Shown: positions 27,034 to 35,591, numbered from the stretch's first letter. The stretch is DNA of 64,000 nt from Acinetobacter ursingii DSM 16037 = CIP 107286 (GCF_000368825.1 NZ_KB849719.1:201803-265802), one strand, 5' to 3'. A program made the numbers and translations. Notes: a model not told the origin generated them from the letters alone.

Positions 27034-27104
27034 GAAGCACCTGTATGAAGATTAAATTCTAACAAAGAGGCAAGGCGAGCACACTTTAGATCAAAATATT
27101 GCAA

Positions 27105-27788
27105 TTATAACTCGGCCCATTTACGCATGAGATTATGGTACAAGTTAGTAAGTTTGATCACTTCCTGATGTTTATCGCCTAATTGCATCCGTAAATTTTG
27201 GATGGTTTGATCCAGATTAAATAACATATAACGTTCTGCATCATCTCGTACCATACTTTGCACCCAAAAAAATGAAGCAATACGACAGCCAGAAGTCACG
27301 GCAGTCACTTCATGCAAGCTGGTCGATGGATACAAGATCATATCGCCTGCCGGTAATTTGACTTCATGATAGCCATAAGTGTCTTCAACCACCAAATCGC
27401 CACCTTCATATTCTTCGGGTTCACTTAAAAAAACCGTACAGGATAAATCCGTTCTTAGACGTTCATTTGTTCCTCGAATGCGTCGAATCGAATTATCGAC
27501 ATGAAAACCAAAGGCTTCATTATTTTCATAGCGATTAAAGAGGGGAGGAATAATATCCAGAGGAACCGCAGCAGATAAAAATAAAGGGTGTTGCCCAAGC
27601 GACTCTAAAATAATATTACTTAAATGATGCGTTAAAGGGTGGTCTTCTGGAAGTTGCTGATTTTGTTTGACCGTGGCTGAAAGTGTTCCTGCGGTCACTT
27701 TTCCATCGACCCACTCAATTTTATTCATTTCTTCACGAAAATATTGAACTTGCTCTTTGCTTAAGACATTTGGAATATGATGAATCAT
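27105..27788 (-). CDS. piuC: PKHD-type Fe(II)/2-oxoglutarate hydroxylase PiuC
   Basis: This 227-aa 2OG-Fe(II) dioxygenase of the YbiX/PiuC family has the iron-binding His-x-Asp in FGFHVDNSIRR (about residue 96-98) and the distal His in STSLHEVTAVTSGCR, with the Arg that binds 2-oxoglutarate. PiuC genes lie next to siderophore receptors (piuA/fiu) and are iron-repressed; they probably modify or help use the incoming siderophore, although the substrate is not settled. It is the next gene after piuA on the same strand, separated by 98 bp containing a hairpin. Confidence 0.93.
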   Translation of the reverse strand: MIHHIPNVLSKEQVQYFREEMNKIEWVDGKVTAGTLSATVKQNQQLPEDHPLTHHLSNIILESLGQHPLFLSAAVPLDIIPPLFNRYENNEAFGFHVDNSIRRIRGTNERLRTDLSCTVFLSEPEEYEGGDLVVEDTYGYHEVKLPAGDMILYPSTSLHEVTAVTSGCRIASFFWVQSMVRDDAERYMLFNLDQTIQNLRMQLGDKHQEVIKLTNLYHNLMRKWAEL

Positions 27789-27830
27789 TGTGATACCTAT
27801 CAGATGATCAATTGATCATAAATAAAAAAT

Positions 27831-27857
27831 AAAATAGCCTCAGGATGAGGCTATTTT
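27831..27857. terminator. Hairpin between piuA and piuC (possible attenuating terminator)
   Basis: AAAATAGCCTCA (27831-27842) pairs with TGAGGCTATTTT (27846-27857), giving a 12-bp stem with a 3-nt loop. Read leftward from piuA it has a weak U-rich tail, so piuC may receive only part of the piuA transcript. Confidence 0.75.
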
Positions 27858-27886
27858 ATCTTAAATCCCATAATTAAAATATGGGA

Positions 27887-30157
27887 TTAGTACTTAAAGT
27901 TTAATGCAACAACAGCACTGCGGCCTTCTGCTTCAGTAGCAAAGTGAGATGCATAAGCTTTAGTGAAATAGCGTGTATCAGATAGATTATTTACATTCAA
28001 CTGTAAGTTGATATTTTTGTTCACATCGTAGCGAACCATGGCATCATAACGCACATAACCCGGTACCCATTTTGTATTGGCAGCGTTGCCGTAGACTTTA
28101 TCCATCGCAATTGCACCTGCGCCTAAAGTCAACTGCGGTAACACTTTATAAGTTGTCCACAGTGTTGAGCTGTTGGTCGGAACGTTTGGAAGATCCTTAC
28201 CTTTAGCTGGATTGTTTGGAGAACATACACCAGTACGTGAGCAAGATGGTCCTGGATCAGTTTGTTCACTATCTAAGTAAGTATAGCCCGCTGATACCGC
28301 CCATTTATCCGTAATATTTCCGTTTAGACCTAGCTCAATACCGTCAACCTTACTTTCCCCGCCATTGGTATAAGTGGTTGAATCGATTTGAATACGTGTA
28401 TTTTGCTTTTCTGTACGGAAAATGGCAGCCGTTAGATTGAGTTTATCGTTGAAAAGATCCCACTTCGTACCCACTTCAAAGGTACGTGCTTTTTCTGGAT
28501 CTAGATCCTGATTGTTCGCATTGACTGCTGTTTCAGAACCATCGCCAGCATCGGCACCTACAGGGTTGGCAGAAGTTGCATAGCTTGCATAGATTGCGCC
28601 GTTTTCCGTTGGTTTAAATGTTAGACCTGCTTGATAACTAAAGAAATCAGTATTGTTCTCTAATTTAGCACCAGTGGTATTGGTTTTTAGTTCAGTATCA
28701 AACTTGTCCCAACGTACACCGAGGTCTAACAACCATTGTGGGTTAAATTCAATATTATCCAATAAATAGATAGAGGTCGTTTCAGATGTAGTCGTGGTTA
28801 CGGCTTTGTTGGCCGTAATAGTTCCGAGGAAACGATCACTTGAATTAGGATTGAAAGTCGATGTACACCAGCCATTAGAAGCGACCAAACCTAAGCTACA
28901 TGCACCGTTTGCAACAGCGCCAGTAATTGATTTTGTATTTGGATCGGTAATGGTATAGCTACCTTTATCTGACTCTGCTTTACTATATTCAGCGCCAACA
29001 TTGAAATTGTGTTTCAATGTACCAGTATTAAATTTACCCGCTAAAGATAATTGATCAGAAAAAGTATCAGTATCTGTAATTCGGCTGTTTGCACGACGCC
29101 AGATACCTGTATCTTTTAATTCACCAGTCGTTGTATTAATAAAATTACCCTGACTATCATCTGGTTGAGTCCATACATAGTCATTTTTAGATTTGTTGTA
29201 AACAGCGGTATTACTGATTGTAATATTGTCAGTCAAATCATGTTCAAGTTTGATGGTACCAATTTGATTTTCCTGTTTTTGAAAATCGCGGTCTTTCCAG
29301 CCGTAATAAATACCCTGTTTAACATCAATTGGCTTTCCAGAACCAGCAGCATAATTATTTGGATTGTTATAAGGAACACCAGAGTCAGGAGTATCATCCG
29401 TTCTTAAATAATAGTAACTTAAAGTGGCACGAGTAGCACTGTCCAGACCGAACGTGATACTTGGTGCAATACCCGCACGTTTATATTCTGTGCCATCACT
29501 TTGTCCGGCTTTGTCATTTTCATGGCCCATAACTGCAACACGAGCAGCAATGCCATTACCAAAGTCTTTATTCGCATCTAGAGTAATACGATGATAATCA
29601 TCTGTACCATTTTGAATAGAACCTTCTAAAGAGTCGCCTTTCTTGGCTACTTTAGAAATCATATTGATGCTACCACCGACTGAACCTGCACCGCCCATTG
29701 ACGATGAAGAACCTTTGGTGACTTCAACTTGTTCGATTGCAAACATTTCACGGTTTTGTGAAGTAGAGTTACGCATGCCATCGATATACATTGAACTTTC
29801 AGAGCTATAACCACGAATAAATGGACGATCACCATTTGGGTTACCGCCTTCACCTGCACCTAATGTAATCCCGGGTACAGTACGTAACGCATCGCTCAAC
29901 GTTGTAACATTTGTATCTTCAATCAATTGTTGAGAAATAATCGCAACAGATTTTGGCGTATCAAGTAAAGGAGCAACAAATTTTGCATTTGCAGAATGAT
30001 CAACTTTTAAAGATTCTTGTTGTGTTGCTGTTGCTGCACTTTGGATAGTTGGAAGTTGAGTCACATTGTCTTGTGCAAATGTAGGTACAGCAACCACCGA
30101 TAATGAAGAAGCAATTGCAGATGAAACAATTTTCTTTCGCGTTTTGATAAAAGCCAT
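27887..30157 (-). CDS. piuA: TonB-dependent siderophore receptor PiuA
   Basis: This 756-aa outer-membrane receptor has a signal peptide (MAFIKTRKKIVSSAIASSLS, cut near TFAQ), a plug (about residues 60-180: TPKSVAIISQQLIEDTNVTT, FIRGYSSESSMYIDGMRNS, IEQVEVTKGSSSSMGGAGSV) and a barrel ending in ALNFKY with a terminal aromatic. Two Cys pairs in loops (NGACSLGLV...GWCTS and PSCSRTGVCS) are probably extracellular disulfide loops. The piuA-piuC pair supports the Fiu/PiuA catecholate class, whose Acinetobacter members import siderophore-antibiotic conjugates. Candidate Fur boxes lie upstream, and a two-component system lies downstream on the same strand. Confidence 0.93.
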   Translation of the reverse strand: MAFIKTRKKIVSSAIASSLSVVAVPTFAQDNVTQLPTIQSAATATQQESLKVDHSANAKFVAPLLDTPKSVAIISQQLIEDTNVTTLSDALRTVPGITLGAGEGGNPNGDRPFIRGYSSESSMYIDGMRNSTSQNREMFAIEQVEVTKGSSSSMGGAGSVGGSINMISKVAKKGDSLEGSIQNGTDDYHRITLDANKDFGNGIAARVAVMGHENDKAGQSDGTEYKRAGIAPSITFGLDSATRATLSYYYLRTDDTPDSGVPYNNPNNYAAGSGKPIDVKQGIYYGWKDRDFQKQENQIGTIKLEHDLTDNITISNTAVYNKSKNDYVWTQPDDSQGNFINTTTGELKDTGIWRRANSRITDTDTFSDQLSLAGKFNTGTLKHNFNVGAEYSKAESDKGSYTITDPNTKSITGAVANGACSLGLVASNGWCTSTFNPNSSDRFLGTITANKAVTTTTSETTSIYLLDNIEFNPQWLLDLGVRWDKFDTELKTNTTGAKLENNTDFFSYQAGLTFKPTENGAIYASYATSANPVGADAGDGSETAVNANNQDLDPEKARTFEVGTKWDLFNDKLNLTAAIFRTEKQNTRIQIDSTTYTNGGESKVDGIELGLNGNITDKWAVSAGYTYLDSEQTDPGPSCSRTGVCSPNNPAKGKDLPNVPTNSSTLWTTYKVLPQLTLGAGAIAMDKVYGNAANTKWVPGYVRYDAMVRYDVNKNINLQLNVNNLSDTRYFTKAYASHFATEAEGRSAVVALNFKY

Positions 30158-30200
30158 TGTTGCCCCAATAGTTAATAGTCAATAATAAACAGTATGCGAA

Positions 30201-30219
30201 TAGTAATGATTCTTAATTA
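30201..30219. promoter_or_regulatory. Candidate Fur site in piuA promoter
   Basis: On the minus strand TAAGAATCATTACTA matches the right half of the Fur consensus (AATCATTA) well and the left half poorly. It is 45-60 bp upstream of the piuA ATG, the position expected for an operator. Confidence 0.45.
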
Positions 30220-30294
30220 TAGATACAATCTATTTACATTGTTATTTTCGATAACTTTGTAGAAAAAGATAATATTTTTAAATATTTTAAGCTT

Positions 30295-30313
30295 AATAAT
30301 AATGATTATTAGT
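30295..30313. promoter_or_regulatory. Second candidate Fur site upstream of piuA
   Basis: AATAATAATGATTATTAGT matches the 19-bp Fur consensus at about 13 positions. It lies about 140 bp upstream of piuA and directly after the stop of the Fur-family gene, so it would serve piuA. Confidence 0.45.
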
Positions 30314-30318
30314 AGTGA

Positions 30319-30765
30319 TTAATTTTGTTTTTTCTCCATGCATTCTTCACATTTTATCTGTATAAAAACAGAAAAAGATTTAATAGATATATTTCTGGTT
30401 TTAGAAATATCAAGGATATCCTTTTCGATATTATCATTGTCTAATAAATAGGTTTTTTCACATTCTTCACAATATAATCGAATAGAACCATTTTGTTTTT
30501 TTATTGAATAGTAAGCCTGTTGATCTCCTATTTTAAAGCGTTGTATCACGCCTGCCATTTCCAAAGCTCTGAGTGAAGAGTATATAGTTGATATATAAAC
30601 ATTTTTACTATTTTTTTGAGCAACTTTTCTCTCAATTTCATAAGCGGTTATTTCTTTATCTGCCTCAATTAATGTCTGTACGACATGAATTCTAGGTAAA
30701 GTAGCGCGCATTTTTGCTTTTTTTAAGATATTTAAAACAACTTCTTCCAAGTTATTACTTTCCAT
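30319..30765 (-). CDS. Fur-family regulator lacking the His-rich metal site
   Basis: This 148-aa protein has the Fur winged helix (about residues 15-85; MRATLPRIHVVQTL, NVYISTIYSSLRALEMAGVIQRF) and two CxxC pairs in the dimer domain (YCEEC about 104, KCEEC about 138) that would hold the structural zinc. The usual HHDH-type regulatory segment before the first CxxC is replaced by KKQNGSIRLY, so it is not a standard Fur or Zur sensor. It lies upstream of piuA on the same strand, and may regulate piuA or respond to a different signal. It is AT-richer than its neighbours. Confidence 0.85.
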   Translation of the reverse strand: MESNNLEEVVLNILKKAKMRATLPRIHVVQTLIEADKEITAYEIERKVAQKNSKNVYISTIYSSLRALEMAGVIQRFKIGDQQAYYSIKKQNGSIRLYCEECEKTYLLDNDNIEKDILDISKTRNISIKSFSVFIQIKCEECMEKKQN

Positions 30766-31183
30766 GATAACTCTATTAACACATGTGAAAAGTGGTATTT
30801 TAACAATTAGTATAAAGAATGCCTATGTTTTGGAGTTAAAAATAAAAAAATAAAAGCTTAAGTAAGTCTTAAGAATTAATTTGTATAATATTTTTAATCT
30901 TCAAATAAAAATAAAATTATGTAGAAATTGTGAAGATACTTATCGAGAATAAAATATCTGTTTAATCGAATTTTGAGAAGTAGAAATCATATTTAATTTA
31001 AATTGGGTAATGGTTTAAGTTATGTGTTAAAGAAATTCAAGTAAAGATCTGATTATATATTTTATAAAGTGATTTTGATTGCAATGTCTTCTAGTCAGAA
31101 AGTCAGACAAGTACTTTGAAATTTTCCAAAAACTTAAGTTTTAGTTGAAATTAGAAATCCTAACTTTTTGAAGATCAAAATTT
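30766..31183. other. AT-rich intergenic region, nothing recognised
   Basis: About 420 bp without open reading frames, RNA genes or hairpins that I can support. It presumably contains the promoter of the Fur-family gene at its left end. Confidence 0.5.
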
Positions 31184-31446
31184 CTAGATATATTTTTTCA
31201 ATACTTCCAAAAATTTTTCGAGTTCCTGTTCATTGTATTGATTTTCCTCTAGTACGTGGTTTTTTAAATGTTGCTCTACCAATTCATTCATCAAACCATT
31301 GATCGCGCCACGGATGGCAGCCACTTGCTGTAATACGTCAAGACATGAAACATCTTCATTGCTCATGGCGCTATGTATAGCATTCATTTGTCCTTGTACA
31401 CGCTTAATACGATTTAAGATTTTGCGGTTGTCATGCAGATGGCTCA
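31184..31446 (-). CDS. dmeR: FrmR/RcnR-family metal-sensing repressor (DmeR-like)
   Basis: This all-helical CsoR/RcnR/FrmR-family repressor of about 87 aa starts at ATG 31446 (MSHLHDNRK), giving the N-terminal Ser-His seen in RcnR; an upstream in-frame TTG is less likely. It carries the conserved core (IKRVQGQMNAIHSAM, then CLDVLQQVAAIRGAINGLMNELVEQHLKNHV). Candidate metal ligands are His3, the Cys in VSCLDVLQQ and the His in EQHLKNH, which fits a Co/Ni sensor. It is divergent from a cation-efflux gene across a G-rich palindromic operator, the arrangement known for DmeRF. Confidence 0.88.
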
Positions 31447-31470
31447 TAGACGGACTCAAATAATTTAAAT

Positions 31471-31487
31471 ATACTCTGGGGGAGTAT
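31471..31487. promoter_or_regulatory. RcnR/DmeR-type operator
   Basis: ATACTCTGGGGGAGTAT has palindromic arms ATACT/AGTAT around a G-tract, matching the known FrmR/RcnR operator pattern (TACT-G-tract-AGTA). It sits between the divergent repressor and efflux genes, 25 bp upstream of the repressor ATG and 17 bp upstream of the transporter ATG. Confidence 0.85.
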
Positions 31488-31504
31488 ATTGGATTTCTAA
31501 AAAA

Positions 31505-32446
31505 ATGACGAATAATATTTTATTAGATCAACATCATCATCAATTTGATAAAGGCAATCCATTAGCACAAAAGAAAATTCTCTGGGCGACCATCCTGACA
31601 GGTGTCATGATGATTGCTGAAATTTCTGGCGGTATGATATTTAACTCAATGGCCTTATTGGCAGATGGCTGGCATATGAGTTCCCATATGGTGGCACTTG
31701 GTCTGGCTTATCTTGCATATCGCGCGGCACGTTATTATTCAGCCGATTCCAGATTTTGTTTTGGAAGCTGGAAAATTGAAGTTTTGGCAGGTTATAGCAG
31801 TGCCATATTATTGATGGTCGTTGCGATCGTGATGGGTTTTAGTTCGATCGAAAGGTTATTCAATCCTGTAATCATTTACTATAACGACGCCATCGGGATT
31901 GCCATGGTGGGTTTAATGGTGAATTTAGTCTGTGCTTGGTTATTACATGACGATCATTCACATCATCACCATTCACATCATCATTCAGAACATGAACATT
32001 CTCATGGACATGATCATCAGGATTTAAACCAAAAAGCTGCTTTTATCCATGTGGTGGCTGATGCTGCCACTTCAGTACTTGCCATTATTGCATTATTCGC
32101 AGGTAAATATTTTGGATGGAATTTCTTGGATGCTGTATTAGGAATTATCGGAGCAATGCTTGTAGCAAAATGGTCATGGGGTTTGATCCGACAGACTGGA
32201 AAAATTCTTCTGGATGCTGAAATGCAAGAACCTGTTGTAGAGGAAATTAAGCAAGTCATTGAACAATTTGATAGCATGATCAAGCTGATGGATTTACATG
32301 TCTGGCAAGTAGGTAAAGGGAAGTTTGCCTGTATTTTATCATTACAAACAAGCAATCAGTTTTTAACGCCTCAAGCTATCAAACAGGCTTTATCCATTCA
32401 TGAAGAAATTGTACATGCCAGTATCGAGATCAATCTTATACATTAA
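31505..32446 (+). CDS. dmeF: Cation diffusion facilitator, Co/Ni efflux (DmeF-like)
   Basis: This 313-aa inner-membrane CDF antiporter has six membrane helices, the metal-site helices with MALLADGWHMSSHM (TM2) and FIHVVADAATSVLAI (TM5), and a very His-rich cytoplasmic loop (about residues 150-172). A C-terminal cytoplasmic domain follows (DLHVWQVGKGKF). The H in DGWHM and D in VVADA replace the residues typical of Zn-specific members and fit the DmeF class. It is controlled by the adjacent repressor through the operator at 31471-31487, so expression should rise with cobalt or nickel. Confidence 0.9.
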   Translation: MTNNILLDQHHHQFDKGNPLAQKKILWATILTGVMMIAEISGGMIFNSMALLADGWHMSSHMVALGLAYLAYRAARYYSADSRFCFGSWKIEVLAGYSSAILLMVVAIVMGFSSIERLFNPVIIYYNDAIGIAMVGLMVNLVCAWLLHDDHSHHHHSHHHSEHEHSHGHDHQDLNQKAAFIHVVADAATSVLAIIALFAGKYFGWNFLDAVLGIIGAMLVAKWSWGLIRQTGKILLDAEMQEPVVEEIKQVIEQFDSMIKLMDLHVWQVGKGKFACILSLQTSNQFLTPQAIKQALSIHEEIVHASIEINLIH

Positions 32447-32753
32447 GATGATTTAGAACCGATTTTAAATCCCAAAAAAGTAGTAATGTAGTCAAGCTAT
32501 TGAATTGATCTATTATTTCATTGATTTTAAATATATTGATTTTAAAAATTTAAACTTTTTACCCAATTTTAATTTTGTCTAGAAGAGGGGTAGCAGTCCA
32601 TATTGAGTGGATGAGCGCAGTAAAAATGATCTGCAATTTTTATATGACACAGCTTCAATCTAAAATGACTCAACAGACAAAAATATTGAAACGAAGCGGA
32701 GTTTCAAGTTAAGGTGAAATTACTGACATATAATGACAATAAGCGGGATTGCC
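32447..32753. other. Intergenic region, no gene seen
   Basis: About 300 bp with no supported feature apart from the likely promoter of the next gene near its right end. Confidence 0.5.
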
Positions 32754-33404
32754 ATGTTTGTTTTTGAAGAGGTTTTTAAAGAAAAGAGATTATCGCTTTC
32801 TCAAGGCTTGGATTTAAGATTGCAGCGTGCATTGAGTTGGGTAAAGCAAGCAGGTCAATTACAGCATGAACTCGAAGCAAAACTACTTTATCACTCGATC
32901 GCCCTTAATGCGCTTTATCTAAACGATATCGAATTAACCTATTCACAGCGTTTACAGCAGCTCTCATTTTTTCTGAAACGATTAGTCGATTTAGATCACG
33001 AAGCTAAGATTATGCGTAATCTCACTTCAAAATTAGATGCGACTATGCAAATATTTTTGGATAGTCCTTATTTATCTTATCATTTCTGGCTATTTCAGCA
33101 TCAAAAACTGAATGAAACACAATGGCAAGAGCATCGATTGAATGAAAGAACTCAACTGAAAAATGCCATACATGTCGCTAACTATGCAGAAATTTTAAAT
33201 TTCATTTTTGCACGTATTTCGATGTTACAGATGCAAATGAGTTTAGGTGGTTTGGTCAATCAAAGTCAGGTTTTTCGTCAATTGATCGATGCTGCTTGCC
33301 AAATATTGACCACGTTATTGCCTGTTTTTATGCATATTATGTTGGAACATACGCAAGACTTCGATGCTGATAAACAGTTTTTTCCAGTTGTTCAGTTTTC
33401 CTAA
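32754..33404 (+). CDS. Hypothetical all-helical protein
   Basis: I do not recognise this protein of about 216 aa. It is predicted to be almost entirely alpha-helical, hydrophilic in its first half (RLSLSQGLDLRLQRALSWVKQ, LTYSQRLQQLSFFLKRLVDLD) and has a hydrophobic C-terminal helix (ILTTLLPVFMHIMLEH) that could be a buried or membrane-associated segment. The ATG at 32754 has GCGGG about 8 nt upstream; an in-frame ATG 21 bp earlier lacks an RBS. It converges on the MFS transporter gene with only 2 bp between the stops. There is no signal peptide and no catalytic motif. Confidence 0.65.
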   Translation: MFVFEEVFKEKRLSLSQGLDLRLQRALSWVKQAGQLQHELEAKLLYHSIALNALYLNDIELTYSQRLQQLSFFLKRLVDLDHEAKIMRNLTSKLDATMQIFLDSPYLSYHFWLFQHQKLNETQWQEHRLNERTQLKNAIHVANYAEILNFIFARISMLQMQMSLGGLVNQSQVFRQLIDAACQILTTLLPVFMHIMLEHTQDFDADKQFFPVVQFS

Positions 33405-33406
33405 GT

Positions 33407-34600
33407 TCAAACAAGTTGCTTTTTTTGATGGAAATACATTCGATCAATCAGTGCAAATAATGCAGCAAGTAATGTGAGTGCTAATCCAGCGCTACAGGTC
33501 ATGACCCAGCCGCCATGTCGCCATGCAAAGATTCCAATCGCTGAGCCGCTGGCTGCACCCGCAAAATATAAGGTCATGTAAATCGCATTTAAGCGTGATT
33601 TTGCATCGGGGCGTAGATTAAAAATAATGTTCTGATTACTGGTATGAATTAGCGCCAATCCCCAGTTAATCAAACCAAAACCGATCACATAAAACATAAG
33701 TGAGACTTTGGCAAAGAAAAAAGATGTCCAACTGATGAGCAGTAATCCACAACCCGCCCAAGTCAGAACAAGTGTATAACCACGATCAGCCAGTTTCCCT
33801 GCATAAGAAGTAGACAATGCACCAAAAACACCAATTAGACTGATAATACCAATCATAAAGTCTTTTAAGTGAAAGGGTGGTGAGGATAATAAAAGTGCCA
33901 TAGTCGAAAATAAAGTACTCATTGAAGCAAAGGCGCAAGCACCGACCAACGCACGTAAGATCAAACGCTTTTCTTCAAATAGTAAATGGCGCATAGAATT
34001 GAAAATTTGCGCATAATTTAACTGAAAACGCATCACATAAGGCAATCGACCTTTAAGTAAATAGGCGGTGAAAAACATGAATGCTGCGCTGAGTAAATAA
34101 ATGACCTTCCAGTGAAATAAATTGGATAATAAACCTGCCAAACTGGTGGAAAGCAGAATGCCGACCAATAAGCCACTCATTAAAAAGCCGACCACTTCCC
34201 CTATTTTTTCAGGTTTCACTGCCATAGTGGCTAACGGAATCAGTACCTGTGCAGTAACCGAAAAAAGCCCGGTCATAACTGTTCCAATCCATAACATCGG
34301 CAGGTTGATTGCAAAGCCACATAGCAATAAGCCAATGCCGGCAAGAAACATCAATAAAGGAATAAATTTGGTTTTATTGACCACATCACCTAAAGGAACA
34401 ATAAACAACAAACCAAGTGCATAAGAAACTTGAGCGAAGGTTACGGTAAGTGCTGCTTGAGCTTCTGGTACGCCAAAGTCAGTCTGTATCGAGTGAATTA
34501 AAGGCTGACAATAATAATTTGCTCCTGCACACAGACCACAGGCAATTGCCATCAACCAGAGTAGAGCTTTATTTTGGTTGATGTCAGATGTATGTTGCAT
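33407..34600 (-). CDS. MFS transporter (SoxR-linked)
   Basis: This 397-aa major facilitator protein has 12 predicted membrane helices, an N-terminal ANYYCQPLIHSIQTDFG segment and the loop 2-3 motif region (VPLGDVVNKTKFIPLL). It resembles the YgaY/YtbD-like drug or metabolite exporters. It follows ridA by 14 bp on the same strand, and the promoter region upstream of ridA carries a perfect sox box. It is therefore probably a SoxR-induced efflux pump for redox-cycling compounds, as SoxR targets are in non-enteric bacteria; the substrate is unknown. Confidence 0.88.
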   Translation of the reverse strand: MQHTSDINQNKALLWLMAIACGLCAGANYYCQPLIHSIQTDFGVPEAQAALTVTFAQVSYALGLLFIVPLGDVVNKTKFIPLLMFLAGIGLLLCGFAINLPMLWIGTVMTGLFSVTAQVLIPLATMAVKPEKIGEVVGFLMSGLLVGILLSTSLAGLLSNLFHWKVIYLLSAAFMFFTAYLLKGRLPYVMRFQLNYAQIFNSMRHLLFEEKRLILRALVGACAFASMSTLFSTMALLLSSPPFHLKDFMIGIISLIGVFGALSTSYAGKLADRGYTLVLTWAGCGLLLISWTSFFFAKVSLMFYVIGFGLINWGLALIHTSNQNIIFNLRPDAKSRLNAIYMTLYFAGAASGSAIGIFAWRHGGWVMTCSAGLALTLLAALFALIDRMYFHQKKQLV

Positions 34601-34614
34601 TTTTGCTCTCTTAT

Positions 34615-35031
34615 TTAATCTAAGTAGGCGGTTGCTTCAACTTCAAAAAGCATCTCAGATTTTGCAAGTTGTGAAACTGGAATGAGGGTACAGGCTGGAA
34701 ATTTTTGCTCAGACCAAAATTGCTGCATAATTTCAATCAGAATATGGTGCTTTATTTCATTATGAGCAACGATCAAGACGCGTAACATGGCAATATCTTG
34801 AAGTTTTGCACCCACGCAGTCTAAAGCGATTTGTACATTACCAAAAGCTTGTCTGACTTGTTGGGCAAAATCTGCGGAAAGTTCTCCATCTGGGTTTTCA
34901 CCACCTTGACCCGCAATGTGTATGATACGTCGAAACTGCTGTACTTCAACAATATGGCTATATCCGAATGGCTGTGGATTATACAATGTATCTGGATTGA
35001 TGATACGAAGATGGTGAGGTGATATGAACAT
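34615..35031 (-). CDS. RidA/YjgF-family enamine/imine deaminase-like protein
   Basis: This 138-aa small protein is of the RidA superfamily. The ATG at 35031 (MFISPHHLRI) has GAGAAAA upstream and fits the family start better than a TTG 15 bp earlier. It keeps the family shape (HIVEVQQFRRIIHIAGQGGENPDGEL, DFAQQVRQAFGNVQIALD, and a C-terminal LIPVSQLAKSEMLFEVEATA). The catalytic Arg of true RidA (in the GP(Y/F)S-R context) is not obvious, so it may be a divergent YjgF paralogue rather than a genuine imine deaminase. It is the first gene of a SoxR-controlled pair with the MFS transporter. Confidence 0.88.
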   Translation of the reverse strand: MFISPHHLRIINPDTLYNPQPFGYSHIVEVQQFRRIIHIAGQGGENPDGELSADFAQQVRQAFGNVQIALDCVGAKLQDIAMLRVLIVAHNEIKHHILIEIMQQFWSEQKFPACTLIPVSQLAKSEMLFEVEATAYLD

Positions 35032-35077
35032 GGCTGATTTTCTCAACTAGATTAACGATGCCATGCTAGTATCAAAG

Positions 35078-35093
35078 CTCAAGTTAACTTGAG
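35078..35093. promoter_or_regulatory. Perfect SoxR binding site (sox box)
   Basis: CTCAAGTTAACTTGAG is a 16-bp perfect palindrome identical to the core of the classical SoxR operator. It lies between divergent ridA and soxR, 47 bp upstream of the ridA ATG and 13 bp upstream of the soxR ATG, so SoxR would activate ridA-MFS and control itself. Confidence 0.93.
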
Positions 35094-35105
35094 GTCAAGC
35101 GTATC

Positions 35106-35591
35106 ATGCAAAATAATCATCTCAAGCAATTTATAAGTATTGGCGAGCTGGCAAAACGTAGCGGTGTGAGTGTCGCAACCTTACGTTTCTATGAAGAAAA
35201 GCAATTGATCTGGAGTGTCCGTACCAATGGAAATCAGCGACGTTATCTCAGAGCAATGCTCAGGCGCGTGGCAATTATTAAAATTGCACAAGTGGTTGGC
35301 ATCCGTTTAGACGAAGTCAAACAAGCTTTTTCAGTGTTGCCTCAGGAGCAAATTGCCTCTAAACAGGATTGGCAAAACATGTCCAAGCTTTGGAAAGAAC
35401 AACTGGATAACAAAATCTTGACGTTATTACAATTACGGCAACAACTCGATTGGTGCATCGGTTGTGGTTGCTTGTCGATGGATCAATGTCCATTACGCAA
35501 TCCTGATGATTATCTTGCTCAAGAATCTTCAGGTGCTCATTTTCAACAGGTATTGCTTGCGTTGGATCGGCTGGATCAAACAGAGGTTTAA
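35106..35591 (+). CDS. soxR: Redox-sensing MerR-family activator SoxR
   Basis: This 161-aa MerR-family protein has an N-terminal winged helix (SIGELAKRSGVSVATLRFYEEK), a dimerisation helix (about residues 85-120) and the C-terminal [2Fe-2S] motif CIGCGCLSMDQC (Cys spacing CX2CXCX5C) that is diagnostic for SoxR. Oxidation of the cluster by redox-cycling drugs activates transcription. It faces the ridA-MFS pair across its own operator. The 3' end overlaps the convergent EamA gene by 4 bp. Confidence 0.96.
   Translation: MQNNHLKQFISIGELAKRSGVSVATLRFYEEKQLIWSVRTNGNQRRYLRAMLRRVAIIKIAQVVGIRLDEVKQAFSVLPQEQIASKQDWQNMSKLWKEQLDNKILTLLQLRQQLDWCIGCGCLSMDQCPLRNPDDYLAQESSGAHFQQVLLALDRLDQTEV

Noticed and set aside
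31960-32020. CATCAT-rich simple repeat
   Set aside because: It encodes the His-rich cytoplasmic loop of the CDF transporter and is explained by that.
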